Source of the DNA: Bacteroidia bacterium | GTDB lineage: Bacteria; Bacteroidota; Bacteroidia; JABDFU01 | NCBI GenBank assembly: GCA_020849195.1 | Contig: JADLGT010000242.1 | Coordinates: 1-7,540, forward strand | Length of the DNA: 7,540 nucleotides | Reading direction: 5' to 3' | Part shown: positions 1 to 6,719 of the stretch, in pieces | Position numbering within the stretch: position 1 is the stretch's first letter | Layout: each line of letters starts with the position of its first letter | Position numbers and translations under genes: made by a program | The notes under the pieces: model-generated | The model's input: only the letters and a program-made list of their open reading frames with translations | What the model was told of the DNA's origin: nothing | Database searches by the model: none

Positions 1-79
1 TAAACGAAAATTTAATTGCAAGCTGAAAAAAATACCTTCTGTCAGATCAAGTATCGAAAAAAAATTCTAATCATAAAAT

Positions 80-1393
80 TCATTTAATAATCCCGGAAAA
101 TCTTAAAATTCCATTAAAATAGGCTGCTGCAACTTGTTTTACACGTTTTGAGGTTTCTATGTCGTTAATAAGTACTTCGTGTTTGGCAAGTTCGAATAGC
201 TCTTCAATATTGTCTTGGTAGAGGGTTTCACCATACACAATTGTGCCATGCACCAATCGAGTAAGAGTTAAGTTTCGACAATACACCCCTTCCTTTTCGG
301 TTGACAAACAGTATTCGTGCAGGTAGTCCGCATTCTTTTCTTTTGCAATAGGTACGTTTAATTCGGCTACAAAACTTTTTAACATATACGACGAAAAATT
401 AAGCGAGTTGCGTATGTCATCGCTAAGCATAAGGCGTAAAAATTCAAAACGGTCAATTTCTTTTTCCAGTTCATTTTTCATGAAACTTCCACCTACAAAA
501 GCCATATTAAAATTTTTAGAAGAAGGTTTTTTCCATTCCGTATTCTTTTCATCTACATTATAATGTATAATAATAGAAAGGTTGGGTTTAAACGCATTCA
601 TTTTTCGAGATCTCTCTTTAGTATCGAGGGAAGAAAATAATTTTCTGAAAATTTCCTTTTCGTCGGCTTTAGTCAGCAAAAATTGTTTGTCATCATTAGT
701 GATTTCGTTTATAATAAATAAAGAATCAACGGCTCTCTTGAATGAAGTCTGCATCCATTGTTTAAAAGAAACTCCAAATGCGGTTTGGCCGGGTAAGGTG
801 CGTGTTAACATAACTATGGCACCCATTCTTTCGAGTTCTTCTTTTAAAAGTAGCGCCGTAGCCAGGTTGAGCTGTCCTTCAATAAGTTGTACATCTGCTT
901 TAAGTCCGGTTGCAGCATCAGCTTTTATGTCGATGAATTTTTTTTCAACTCGTGCTTCTTCAATCGTGCCGGCAGTATGACCGGGGTCGATGGCTATACG
1001 CATATTTTTTAACGACCGGGCCTGTGGTGAAGTAGATGAAGTTAAACTTCCTTTTGATGTTTCAATGGGTAACGAAAATAAATCATTTTCCTTTTTTTCT
1101 TTAAGCAAAGAAAGTAAATCTTCGGTGCTTAGATTTCCGAACAAAAGTTTGGTTTGTTCCAGCTCCGTCCAAAATATTTTATATTCAACATTGTTGTTAG
1201 CTTTACTATTGGGCGATTGAAATATGCTTATGCCATCACGATCGACTGAATAATAACCGGACAAGGCATTTTCTTTATCGAGGTATTTAGCTATATAATT
1301 TTTATATCGGTTTGCTAAACTATCGGCACGGTTCTGGCAGAATGCTGCGGGAACGAATAAGCAAAAAAGAAAAACTGACAATAAGATGCGCAT
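80..1393 (-). CDS. Secreted N-acetylmuramoyl-L-alanine amidase (Amidase_3-type), 437 aa
   Basis: This is a predicted zinc amidase that cleaves the bond between MurNAc and L-alanine in peptidoglycan, acting in the periplasm or outside the cell. Residues 1-19 form a signal peptide (hydrophobic run LLSVFLFCLFVPAAF, then C-Q); the lipobox is poor because Phe precedes Cys, so signal peptidase I is more likely than lipidation. Residues 20-130 match nothing I recognise. The catalytic domain starts near 131 with MRIAIDPGH. Candidate zinc ligands are His139, Glu172 (IEGQLNLA) and His277 (SIIIHYN), with Glu389 (VYGETLY) as the likely catalytic Glu. The order and sequence setting fit Amidase_3, but the H-to-E and E-to-H gaps (33 and 105 residues) are longer than the roughly 15 and 50-55 I recall for AmiA/AmiC-type enzymes. 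The ATG is followed directly by the signal peptide, which supports this start. The gene is divergent from arfB. A TAATTTTG at 1398-1405 could be a -7 element but lies only 4 nt from the ATG. Confidence 0.82.
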   Translation of the reverse strand: MRILLSVFLFCLFVPAAFCQNRADSLANRYKNYIAKYLDKENALSGYYSVDRDGISIFQSPNSKANNNVEYKIFWTELEQTKLLFGNLSTEDLLSLLKEKKENDLFSLPIETSKGSLTSSTSPQARSLKNMRIAIDPGHTAGTIEEARVEKKFIDIKADAATGLKADVQLIEGQLNLATALLLKEELERMGAIVMLTRTLPGQTAFGVSFKQWMQTSFKRAVDSLFIINEITNDDKQFLLTKADEKEIFRKLFSSLDTKERSRKMNAFKPNLSIIIHYNVDEKNTEWKKPSSKNFNMAFVGGSFMKNELEKEIDRFEFLRLMLSDDIRNSLNFSSYMLKSFVAELNVPIAKEKNADYLHEYCLSTEKEGVYCRNLTLTRLVHGTIVYGETLYQDNIEELFELAKHEVLINDIETSKRVKQVAAAYFNGILRFSGIIK

Positions 1394-1493
1394 GAGACAA
1401 AATTAATATTGTATTTGTAAATTTGCATAATTTTCTCACATGAAATAGCCATATACCTGCGGCATACAAACCGAAAATGAATATGGCGTATTC

Positions 1494-1515
1494 CCTGTCT
1501 GCCGACAGGCAGGCA
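1494..1515. repeat. Short GC-rich palindrome, probable dispersed intergenic repeat
   Basis: Bases 1496-1503 (TGTCTGCC) pair with 1508-1515 (GGCAGGCA) around a GACA loop, giving eight pairs with one G-T wobble. An overlapping alternative pairs CCTGTC (1494-1499) with GACAGG (1504-1509). The element is strikingly GC-rich against AT-rich flanks. Read on the minus strand it would encode LPVGRQG, a peptide I recall from spurious ORFs in many Bacteroidota genomes. That points to a dispersed repeat, but only one copy is visible here. It sits 34 nt upstream of the arfB ATG, so it would form a leader hairpin if transcription starts upstream of it. Confidence 0.6.
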
Positions 1516-1549
1516 TGTGACCAACAGATACTTAAAAAAATATATACAG

Positions 1550-1954
1550 ATGAAACCTTTCATAAATCTTTATACCGAACTTGAGTTTAAAACTAGCCGA
1601 AGCAGTGGGAAGGGCGGTCAGAATGTTAATAAGGTATCAACTAAAGTTGAATTAAATTTTGATGTAGTCAATTCAGCACTGCTGAACATCACTCAAAAAC
1701 AAACTATATTAAAAGAATTGTGTAACAAAATTAACAAGCACGGAGTGTTGCAAATAGTTGTGCAGTCGAGTCGATCGCAGCTTCAAAATAAGGAGTTGGC
1801 GGTTGAAAAATTTTACACACTCTTAACCAAATGTTTCGAGGTTAAAAAGAAACGTTTAACCACCGCACAAAAAAAATCAATAAAAGAAACACGACTCCAA
1901 TCAAAACGAAAACATTCGGAAAAAAAAGCGTTACGTAAGAAATGGAACGAATGA
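1550..1954 (+). CDS. arfB: ArfB/YaeJ-like peptidyl-tRNA hydrolase, ribosome rescue, 134 aa
   Basis: Proteins of this family bind ribosomes stalled at the 3' end of truncated mRNA and hydrolyse the peptidyl-tRNA, a tmRNA-independent rescue route. The class I release-factor catalytic motif is present as SGKGGQNVNKVST, with GGQ at residues 22-24. It is followed by a conserved SSRSQLQNKELA stretch at 73-84 and a very basic tail from about 99 (KKKRL, KRKHSEKK, RKKW). In ArfB this tail enters the empty mRNA channel. At 134 aa it is close to E. coli ArfB (about 140) and lacks the codon-recognition domains of RF1/RF2. I start at the ATG at 1550. The GTG at 1517 would add 11 residues (MTNRYLKKYIQ) outside the family pattern and lies on the edge of the palindromic repeat. 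No Shine-Dalgarno sequence is evident. The gene is divergent from the amidase and convergent with murQ. A related GGQ hydrolase of the same domain family cannot be excluded. Confidence 0.87.
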   Translation: MKPFINLYTELEFKTSRSSGKGGQNVNKVSTKVELNFDVVNSALLNITQKQTILKELCNKINKHGVLQIVVQSSRSQLQNKELAVEKFYTLLTKCFEVKKKRLTTAQKKSIKETRLQSKRKHSEKKALRKKWNE

Positions 1955-2003
1955 TGTGTTGAGAGTGTAAACTGAAAGTGTCAGCTAAGAGAACCGATGA
2001 AAA

Positions 2004-2030
2004 TAATTACCAAACTTGACTTGGTAATTA
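2004..2030. terminator. Stem-loop between convergent arfB and murQ, probable terminator
   Basis: TAATTACCAA (2004-2013) is a perfect 10-bp inverted repeat of TTGGTAATTA (2021-2030), with a 7-nt loop. It lies between the stop codons of two convergent genes, about 50 nt from the arfB stop and about 52 nt from the murQ stop. On the minus strand the stem is followed directly by TTTTC, so it suits the E1-murQ transcript best. On the plus strand no U-tract follows at once; a T-rich stretch appears only at about 2046-2062. The stem is AT-rich, so its strength as an intrinsic terminator is uncertain. Confidence 0.5.
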
Positions 2031-2082
2031 ACAGACTGTTGTAAATTTTCTTCTAATTTTTTTTGCATCTCGCTCGCTCCGG

Positions 2083-2883
2083 TTATATACTGTCAATAGC
2101 CTTACGAACACTTCCGTGTTCTATAAGTAAGGCTTGTGCTGTTTTATGATCTACTTTTAGTTCGCGCATAATCATTTGAGTGCCGCGTTCCACCAGTTTA
2201 TTATTACTCAACTGCATATCCACCATTTTGTTTCCACGCACCCGCCCTAGTTTTATCATCACGGTTGTCGATATCATATTCAACGTAAGTTTTTGTGCTG
2301 TACCGGCTTTCATTCGGGTGCTACCTGTAACAAATTCGGGACCAACAACAATCACCAATGGGTGGGTGGCTTCGTGTGTAACCGGACTTCCGGGGTTACA
2401 GGTAATACAAGCAGTGATTATTTTTTTTTCTTTGCATTTTTTTAATGCCCCCACTACGTAAGGTGTGCTTCCTGATGCTGCAATTCCGATTACTACATCT
2501 TTTCTGTTTATTTTATATCGCATCAAATCCTTCCATCCTTGCTGCAAATCATCTTCGGCAAACTCAACAGCCTTGCGTATTGCTTTGTCGCCTCCGGCAA
2601 TAAGTCCAATTACCATTCCTTGGGGTACGCCGTAAGTTGGAGGACATTCGGAAGCATCTACAATGCCCAATCTTCCGCTCGTTCCGGCGCCAATATAAAA
2701 CAGGCGTCCGCCCTCTTTCATTTTTTTTACAATAACAGTAACTAATTTTTCAATTTTGGGAATGATGGCAGCAACAGCCAAAGCCACAGTTTTGTCTTCC
2801 CTGTTTATATTGACGAGCAGTTCGTTCACGCTCATTTGTTCGAGGTGCTTGTAGGCAGAGTCGGATTCAGTAATTTTTTTCAA
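2083..2883 (-). CDS. murQ: N-acetylmuramic acid 6-phosphate etherase MurQ, 266 aa
   Basis: MurQ cleaves the lactyl ether of MurNAc-6-phosphate, giving GlcNAc-6-phosphate and D-lactate, a cytoplasmic step in cell-wall sugar recycling. The SIS-domain phosphosugar loop is clear (YIGAGTSGRLG, about residues 63-73). It is followed by DASECPPTYG with catalytic Glu79, and by AEDD with Glu110; these correspond to Glu83 and Glu114 of the E. coli enzyme. GIAASGSTPYV (133-143), CNPGS (162-166) and GSTRMKAGTAQKL (187-199) are further signatures. The length fits the shorter members of the family. The start appears to be TTG at 2883-2881: no ATG or GTG lies close upstream in frame, the next Met (17) would cut off the conserved KITE...YKHLEQMS segment, and an ATT at 2892 is the only other nearby option. 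The start is 4 nt after the E1 stop, so the two genes are probably cotranscribed and perhaps translationally coupled. No anmK, murP or nagA is in view. Confidence 0.95.
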   Translation of the reverse strand: MKKITESDSAYKHLEQMSVNELLVNINREDKTVALAVAAIIPKIEKLVTVIVKKMKEGGRLFYIGAGTSGRLGIVDASECPPTYGVPQGMVIGLIAGGDKAIRKAVEFAEDDLQQGWKDLMRYKINRKDVVIGIAASGSTPYVVGALKKCKEKKIITACITCNPGSPVTHEATHPLVIVVGPEFVTGSTRMKAGTAQKLTLNMISTTVMIKLGRVRGNKMVDMQLSNNKLVERGTQMIMRELKVDHKTAQALLIEHGSVRKAIDSI

Positions 2884-2887
2884 CGTA

Positions 2888-5323
2888 TTAATAAATCGAT
2901 GGAAAACTATCGGGATTGAATTCGTGCATTATATTGTACACTGCCTCAAAAACATCATCAACATTCGGTTTGCTGAAATAATCTCCATCGGTTCCGTAAG
3001 CCGGTCTGTGTTCTTTTGCAGAGAGTGTACGAGGGGTGGAGTCGAGGTATTGATACGCATTTTGATCTTCAACAACTTTCTGCATCATGTATGCGCTGGC
3101 GCCACCGGGCACATCTTCATCGAGAAATAAAACTCTGTTCGTTTTTTTAATCGATTCAACAATGCTGCTGCGAACGTCGAACGGAAGTAAAGTGCGAACA
3201 TCAATAATCTCGGCTGCAATACCTGTTTCTTTCAGCATTTCTGAGGCTTCGAGTGCTATACGGCAGCAGGGACCATACGTTACAATTGTAATGTCTTTTC
3301 CTTCAAGAATTATTTCGGGTACACCAAGCGGAAGATAAAAATCGCCAAGATTAGAAGGAAGAGGTTCTTTAAAGCGATACGAATTAAGCGCCTCAACCAC
3401 AATGCCGGGTTGATTGAGTCGCATGAGTGTGTTGTAAAAAGCAGCAGCCTGAGTCATGTTTCGAGGCACACAAATATGAACTCCGCGCAGCGCATTAATA
3501 ATCATTGCCATTGGAGATCCGCTGTGCCAAATACCTTCAAGACGATGTCCGCGTGTGCGTATAATTATTGGAGCTTTTTGCCCGCCCTTTGTCCGGTAAG
3601 CCACAGTGGCTAAATCGTCGCTCATAATTTGCAAGGCATACAACAGATAATCGATGTATTGAATTTCGGCAATTGGCCGCAGCCCGCGCATTGCCATACC
3701 TATGGCTTGACCTACTATTGTAGCTTCGCGTATGCCTGTATCAAATACACGTTGCTCGCCGTATTTTTTCTGAAGTCCTTCCAAACCTTGGTTTACGCCG
3801 CCTATTTTACCGGCATCCTCTCCAAAAATCAATACTTCGGGATGCTGAGCTAAAATTGCATCGAAATTGTCGCGTAAAATTTCGCGACCATCCACATGTT
3901 GGGGATTGGCGGGATATTCAACAGCCTTTTCCGTATCCCGATTGGTCGCATCGGGCGAAATGTTAAACATAAATGAATTATAACGGTCTTGATTCGCGTC
4001 ATTGGCAGTGTTTAGCCATGCGATTAATTTTTGTTTCGAAGCCGTATTTTCATTACGAATAATGCGAAGTACTTTTTTTACACTATTGTAAACGTCTTTT
4101 CGCAGCGGCTCGGCATTTGAAAGTAAGTCGGATTTAATTTTTAAAATAAGTTCTGCATTTGAAGCTGTTTGTCCGATTTCGTCAAACAGAAGTGTAACTT
4201 CTTTCACTTCAGCTTTAATAGGATCGAGAAAGTCTTTCCATGCGGCATTTTTAGCATCTTTTGCAGTTTGCTTAGCTTCCGTTTCAATTTGCTTCAATTC
4301 GTCATCGGTGGCAATAGCACTTTCAATAATCCACTCTCGCATTTTTTTTATTCCATCGAACTCGCGTTCCCAATCGAGGCGCTCTTTGGGCTTGTATCGC
4401 TCGTGCGATCCGGATGTGCTGTGCCCCTGGGGTTGCGTTACCTCTTCTACATGCACAAGCACAGGAACATGTTCTTCTCTGCAAATTTTTATGGCCTTTT
4501 CGTACGTTTCACAGAGGTGGGCATAATCCCATCCCTTTGTACGGAATATTTCGTATCCGTTTCCATTCTCATCGCGCTGAAAGCCTTTTAAAATTTCGGA
4601 AATACTTTCTTTGGTAGTTTGATATTTTTTAGGAACAGAAATGCCTTGCCCATCGTCCCAAACAGAAACCATCATGGGTATTTGCATAACACCCGCTGCA
4701 TTTATTGTTTCCCAAAACAGACCCTCCGACGTACTTGCATCTCCAATAGTGCCGAAGGCAACTTCGTTTCCTTTTTTAGAAAAGAGCGAAAATTTTTCTG
4801 TCTGTAACTCAGGGTTCAGTTTAAAATATTTCGACGCCATAGCCAGTCCGAGCAGACGCGGCATTTGACTACCGGTCGGCGATATGTCGCCGGATGAGTT
4901 TTTAATTTTTGTCAAATCTTTCCATGTACCATCGGCGTTAAGGCTGCGTGTGCCGAAATGACCTCCCATTTGCCGACCTGCGCACATGGGTTCTGCATCA
5001 ACATCGGTATGGGCGTATAATCCTGCAAACCATTGCTGAAGTGTAAGCGTATTGGTAGCAAACATAAAAGTCTGATCGCGGTAATAGCCCGATCGAAAAT
5101 CGCCTTCGCGAAATACTTTTGCCATGGCAATTTGCGGAACTTCCTTTCCATCTCCAAATATGCCAAACTTGGCTTTTCCCATCAACACTTCTCTCCTTCC
5201 AAGTAAACTTACCTCGCGGCTTTCGTTTGCAATACGAAAATCGTTGAGCACAACTTTTTTAAATTCTTCAAATGATAAATTCTCCTTCATCCCTGCGCTT
5301 TTATTTTCCGCCGCTTGTGGCAT
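2888..5323 (-). CDS. Fused E1 alpha-beta subunit of a 2-oxo acid dehydrogenase complex, 811 aa
   Basis: This is the thiamine-diphosphate E1 of a branched-chain 2-oxo acid (or related) dehydrogenase, which decarboxylates the substrate and passes the acyl group to lipoyl-E2. Residues about 30-335 are the alpha part. It has a ThDP/Mg segment GDASTSEG (194-201) followed by WDDGQGIS (222-229), and the active-site loop GHSTSGSHERYK (300-311). Residues about 335-470 are a long, mostly helical-looking linker rich in Lys and Glu. The beta part runs from about 477: FGEDAGKIGG (500-509, catalytic Glu502), VFDTGIREATIVGQAIGMAM (526-545) and the transketolase C-terminal motif DVRTLLPFD (708-716). Alpha and beta are usually separate genes; single-chain forms are known in Bacteroidota. 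I keep the ATG at 5323, which a promoter candidate 21 nt upstream supports; Met12 (5290) is possible. No E2 or E3 gene is in the window. Pyruvate as substrate cannot be excluded, but the loop resembles branched-chain enzymes more. Confidence 0.92.
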   Translation of the reverse strand: MPQAAENKSAGMKENLSFEEFKKVVLNDFRIANESREVSLLGRREVLMGKAKFGIFGDGKEVPQIAMAKVFREGDFRSGYYRDQTFMFATNTLTLQQWFAGLYAHTDVDAEPMCAGRQMGGHFGTRSLNADGTWKDLTKIKNSSGDISPTGSQMPRLLGLAMASKYFKLNPELQTEKFSLFSKKGNEVAFGTIGDASTSEGLFWETINAAGVMQIPMMVSVWDDGQGISVPKKYQTTKESISEILKGFQRDENGNGYEIFRTKGWDYAHLCETYEKAIKICREEHVPVLVHVEEVTQPQGHSTSGSHERYKPKERLDWEREFDGIKKMREWIIESAIATDDELKQIETEAKQTAKDAKNAAWKDFLDPIKAEVKEVTLLFDEIGQTASNAELILKIKSDLLSNAEPLRKDVYNSVKKVLRIIRNENTASKQKLIAWLNTANDANQDRYNSFMFNISPDATNRDTEKAVEYPANPQHVDGREILRDNFDAILAQHPEVLIFGEDAGKIGGVNQGLEGLQKKYGEQRVFDTGIREATIVGQAIGMAMRGLRPIAEIQYIDYLLYALQIMSDDLATVAYRTKGGQKAPIIIRTRGHRLEGIWHSGSPMAMIINALRGVHICVPRNMTQAAAFYNTLMRLNQPGIVVEALNSYRFKEPLPSNLGDFYLPLGVPEIILEGKDITIVTYGPCCRIALEASEMLKETGIAAEIIDVRTLLPFDVRSSIVESIKKTNRVLFLDEDVPGGASAYMMQKVVEDQNAYQYLDSTPRTLSAKEHRPAYGTDGDYFSKPNVDDVFEAVYNIMHEFNPDSFPSIY

Positions 5324-5344
5324 AAATTAATGTTTGGAATTTTA

Positions 5345-5374
5345 CAAACCTAACAAATCATACCCAATTAACAA
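5345..5374 (-). promoter_or_regulatory. Candidate Bacteroidota-type promoter for the E1-murQ operon
   Basis: On the minus strand, TTG (5374-5372), a 19-nt spacer and TAGGTTTG (5352-5345) match the Bacteroidota primary sigma pattern (TTG or TTTG at -33, TAnnTTTG at -7). The -7 box ends 21 nt before the ATG, which would leave a leader of about 15 nt. The match is by eye only; no start site is known. Confidence 0.42.
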
Positions 5375-5428
5375 TAGCTGCTCCTCTATATTTGTGTGGC
5401 TAAAGCTACATAATGTGAATCGTTAATA

Positions 5429-5459
5429 TTGGAAATCTATTGGCAAAATCATAACTTTA
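5429..5459 (+). promoter_or_regulatory. Candidate promoter for the T9SS-sorted protein gene
   Basis: TTG (5429-5431), a 20-nt spacer and TAACTTTA (5452-5459) fit the pattern with one mismatch in the last base of the -7 box. The box ends 23 nt before the ATG at 5483. A perfect -7 box, TATATTTG (5387-5394), also exists further upstream but has no TTG at the right distance. It would give a leader of about 80 nt. Confidence 0.28.
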
Positions 5460-5482
5460 GAAGTTCAAAAAAAACACTACAA

Positions 5483-6589
5483 ATGAAAAACATCTATTTT
5501 ACAACTGCACTAGCATTGTTATTTACTGCATACGGGTTTTCACAAATTACTGTTACCGGCATAGATTTGCTTTCAAAAGCCGACACTATTCGGATGACAC
5601 AGGCCTCTACTGTAGGTATTCCCGACCCGAAATTAACAGGAACAAATTATACATGGAATTACGATTCGCTCAAACCCGTGCTACAGTACGTAGATACGTT
5701 TGTTGCAGTAACTTCAACTCCGTTGTTGTATCAGTTTTATTTTAACAATGGGATAATGTATCCAAAGTATAAAGCGAGTTTTGCGCAAAAGACCTCCGAT
5801 TTAAATGTTCTTTCGCAGATTCAACTAACCAATACCTATAATTATTTTCAGAATAATTCAAACGGATATTCAATTGTAGGTTTCGGCTCAACGGTTAACG
5901 GAGCGCCGGTTTCGGTAAAGTACGATTCGATAGACGTGATTTATAAATTTCCTATGAATTATGGTAATTCCGACTCGTCTGTTTCTAACTATTTAGTAAA
6001 CATACCAACATTAGGTGCTTTTGGACAGCATCAAAAACGTGTTAACAAAGTGGAAGGATGGGGAAGCCTTACAACGCCCTATGGCACTTTTAATACTTTA
6101 AAAGTTAAGTCAACATTGAATGTAACTGACACTATTTATTATTCCGGTTTGAGTTTTGGAACAAAAATTCCACTCCCCGTTTCTTACCAATATAAATGGA
6201 TAGCCAACAACGAAAAGGTTCCGGTACTTGAAATTGATGTTAACAACATTGGTGTAGTAACAAGAGTTACTTACCGCGATAGTATGCGTGCAGGTGTAAT
6301 GCACGTAGGTGTAAATGAAATTGCTGCGGATAATAATCTTCGGATTTTTCCTAACCCTGCAACAAACGCTGTTTTTATAAACTATACAGCAGTGCAACCC
6401 GGTATAGTTAAGCTGGAATTGCTTGATGTTTATGGGCGAGTGGTAGAAACATTAATCAATCAGAAGCAACAATCGGGTCAATATGCACAAACTGTCGATA
6501 TAGGTAAATATAATTTGGCAGCGGGAATTTATTTTGCCCGCCTTGTTATAAATCAAAGTGTATCTGTTGTTAAATTAAAGATTGATTAA
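5483..6589 (+). CDS. Secreted protein of unknown function with T9SS type A sorting domain, 368 aa
   Basis: Residues 1-21 form a Sec signal peptide (MKNIYFTTALALLFTAYGFSQ) that ends in the FSQ cleavage site common in Bacteroidota. Residues about 284-368 are a T9SS type A C-terminal sorting domain: LRIFPNPATN (286-295), LELLDVYGRVV (311-321), then LAAGIYFARLVI ending in VVKLKID. Such domains direct a protein across the outer membrane, after which they are usually removed. The middle 260 residues match no enzyme I recognise and look beta-rich. They include a GTNYTWNYDSL stretch (about 53-63) and VEGWGSLTTPYGTFNTLKVK (about 190-209), a pattern I recall from other uncharacterised Bacteroidota exported proteins. 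I chose the ATG at 5483 because the TTG at 5429 would place 18 charged and polar residues before the signal peptide. The gene is divergent from the E1 gene and 130 nt upstream of the SPOR-like gene. It could be a surface or adhesion protein, but the sequence does not show which. Confidence 0.85.
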   Translation: MKNIYFTTALALLFTAYGFSQITVTGIDLLSKADTIRMTQASTVGIPDPKLTGTNYTWNYDSLKPVLQYVDTFVAVTSTPLLYQFYFNNGIMYPKYKASFAQKTSDLNVLSQIQLTNTYNYFQNNSNGYSIVGFGSTVNGAPVSVKYDSIDVIYKFPMNYGNSDSSVSNYLVNIPTLGAFGQHQKRVNKVEGWGSLTTPYGTFNTLKVKSTLNVTDTIYYSGLSFGTKIPLPVSYQYKWIANNEKVPVLEIDVNNIGVVTRVTYRDSMRAGVMHVGVNEIAADNNLRIFPNPATNAVFINYTAVQPGIVKLELLDVYGRVVETLINQKQQSGQYAQTVDIGKYNLAAGIYFARLVINQSVSVVKLKID

Positions 6590-6665
6590 AGGAATGGATT
6601 GTTTTTCTGTGTTCCACTTTTAACCACGGATTATAAGAACACTCAAAATTTGCATGGCTGCTCTA

Positions 6666-6696
6666 TTGTACAATGGCTTTAACTTTCGTACATTTA
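6666..6696 (+). promoter_or_regulatory. Candidate promoter for the SPOR-like protein gene
   Basis: TTG (6666-6668), a 20-nt spacer and TACATTTA (6689-6696) match the expected pattern except for the last base of the -7 box. The box ends 23 nt before the ATG at 6720, the same distance as at the preceding gene. A signal this short in AT-rich DNA may arise by chance. Confidence 0.27.
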
Positions 6697-6719
6697 ACAA
6701 AAAATTAATATCAAATCAA

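Noticed and set aside
1..79. A terminator for the amidase gene downstream of its stop
   Set aside because: On the minus strand there is a run of eight T (57-64) but no stem before it; the repeated AAAATTC copies are direct, not inverted. I see nothing else in this stretch.
1418..1425. TAAATTTG as a plus-strand -7 box for arfB
   Set aside because: No TTG lies 17-23 nt upstream, and such octamers are common in AT-rich DNA.
1517..1549. GTG at 1517 as the arfB start, giving an 11-residue extension
   Set aside because: The extension (MTNRYLKKYIQ) is outside the ArfB pattern and begins at the edge of the palindrome; the ATG at 1550 gives the expected length and N-terminus.
1315..1563. 82-codon minus-strand ORF with LPVGRQG
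   Set aside because: It overlaps the amidase signal-peptide region and the arfB start in another frame, and its only notable peptide comes from the palindrome.
2924..5330. Plus-strand ORFs of 62-140 codons opposite the E1 gene
   Set aside because: All lie antisense to a strongly conserved coding region, with no recognisable domain, signal or promoter.
5429..5482. Upstream TTG start for the T9SS-sorted protein
   Set aside because: It would put 18 polar residues before a clean signal peptide; the TTG is better read as part of a -33 element.
6609..6642. Possible terminator hairpin (GTGTTC / GAACAC) after the T9SS gene
   Set aside because: The stem is only 6 bp with a 22-nt loop and no U-tract follows.
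6654..6719. Upstream ATG start for the SPOR-like protein
   Set aside because: It would bury the signal peptide at residue 23 and overlap the candidate promoter.
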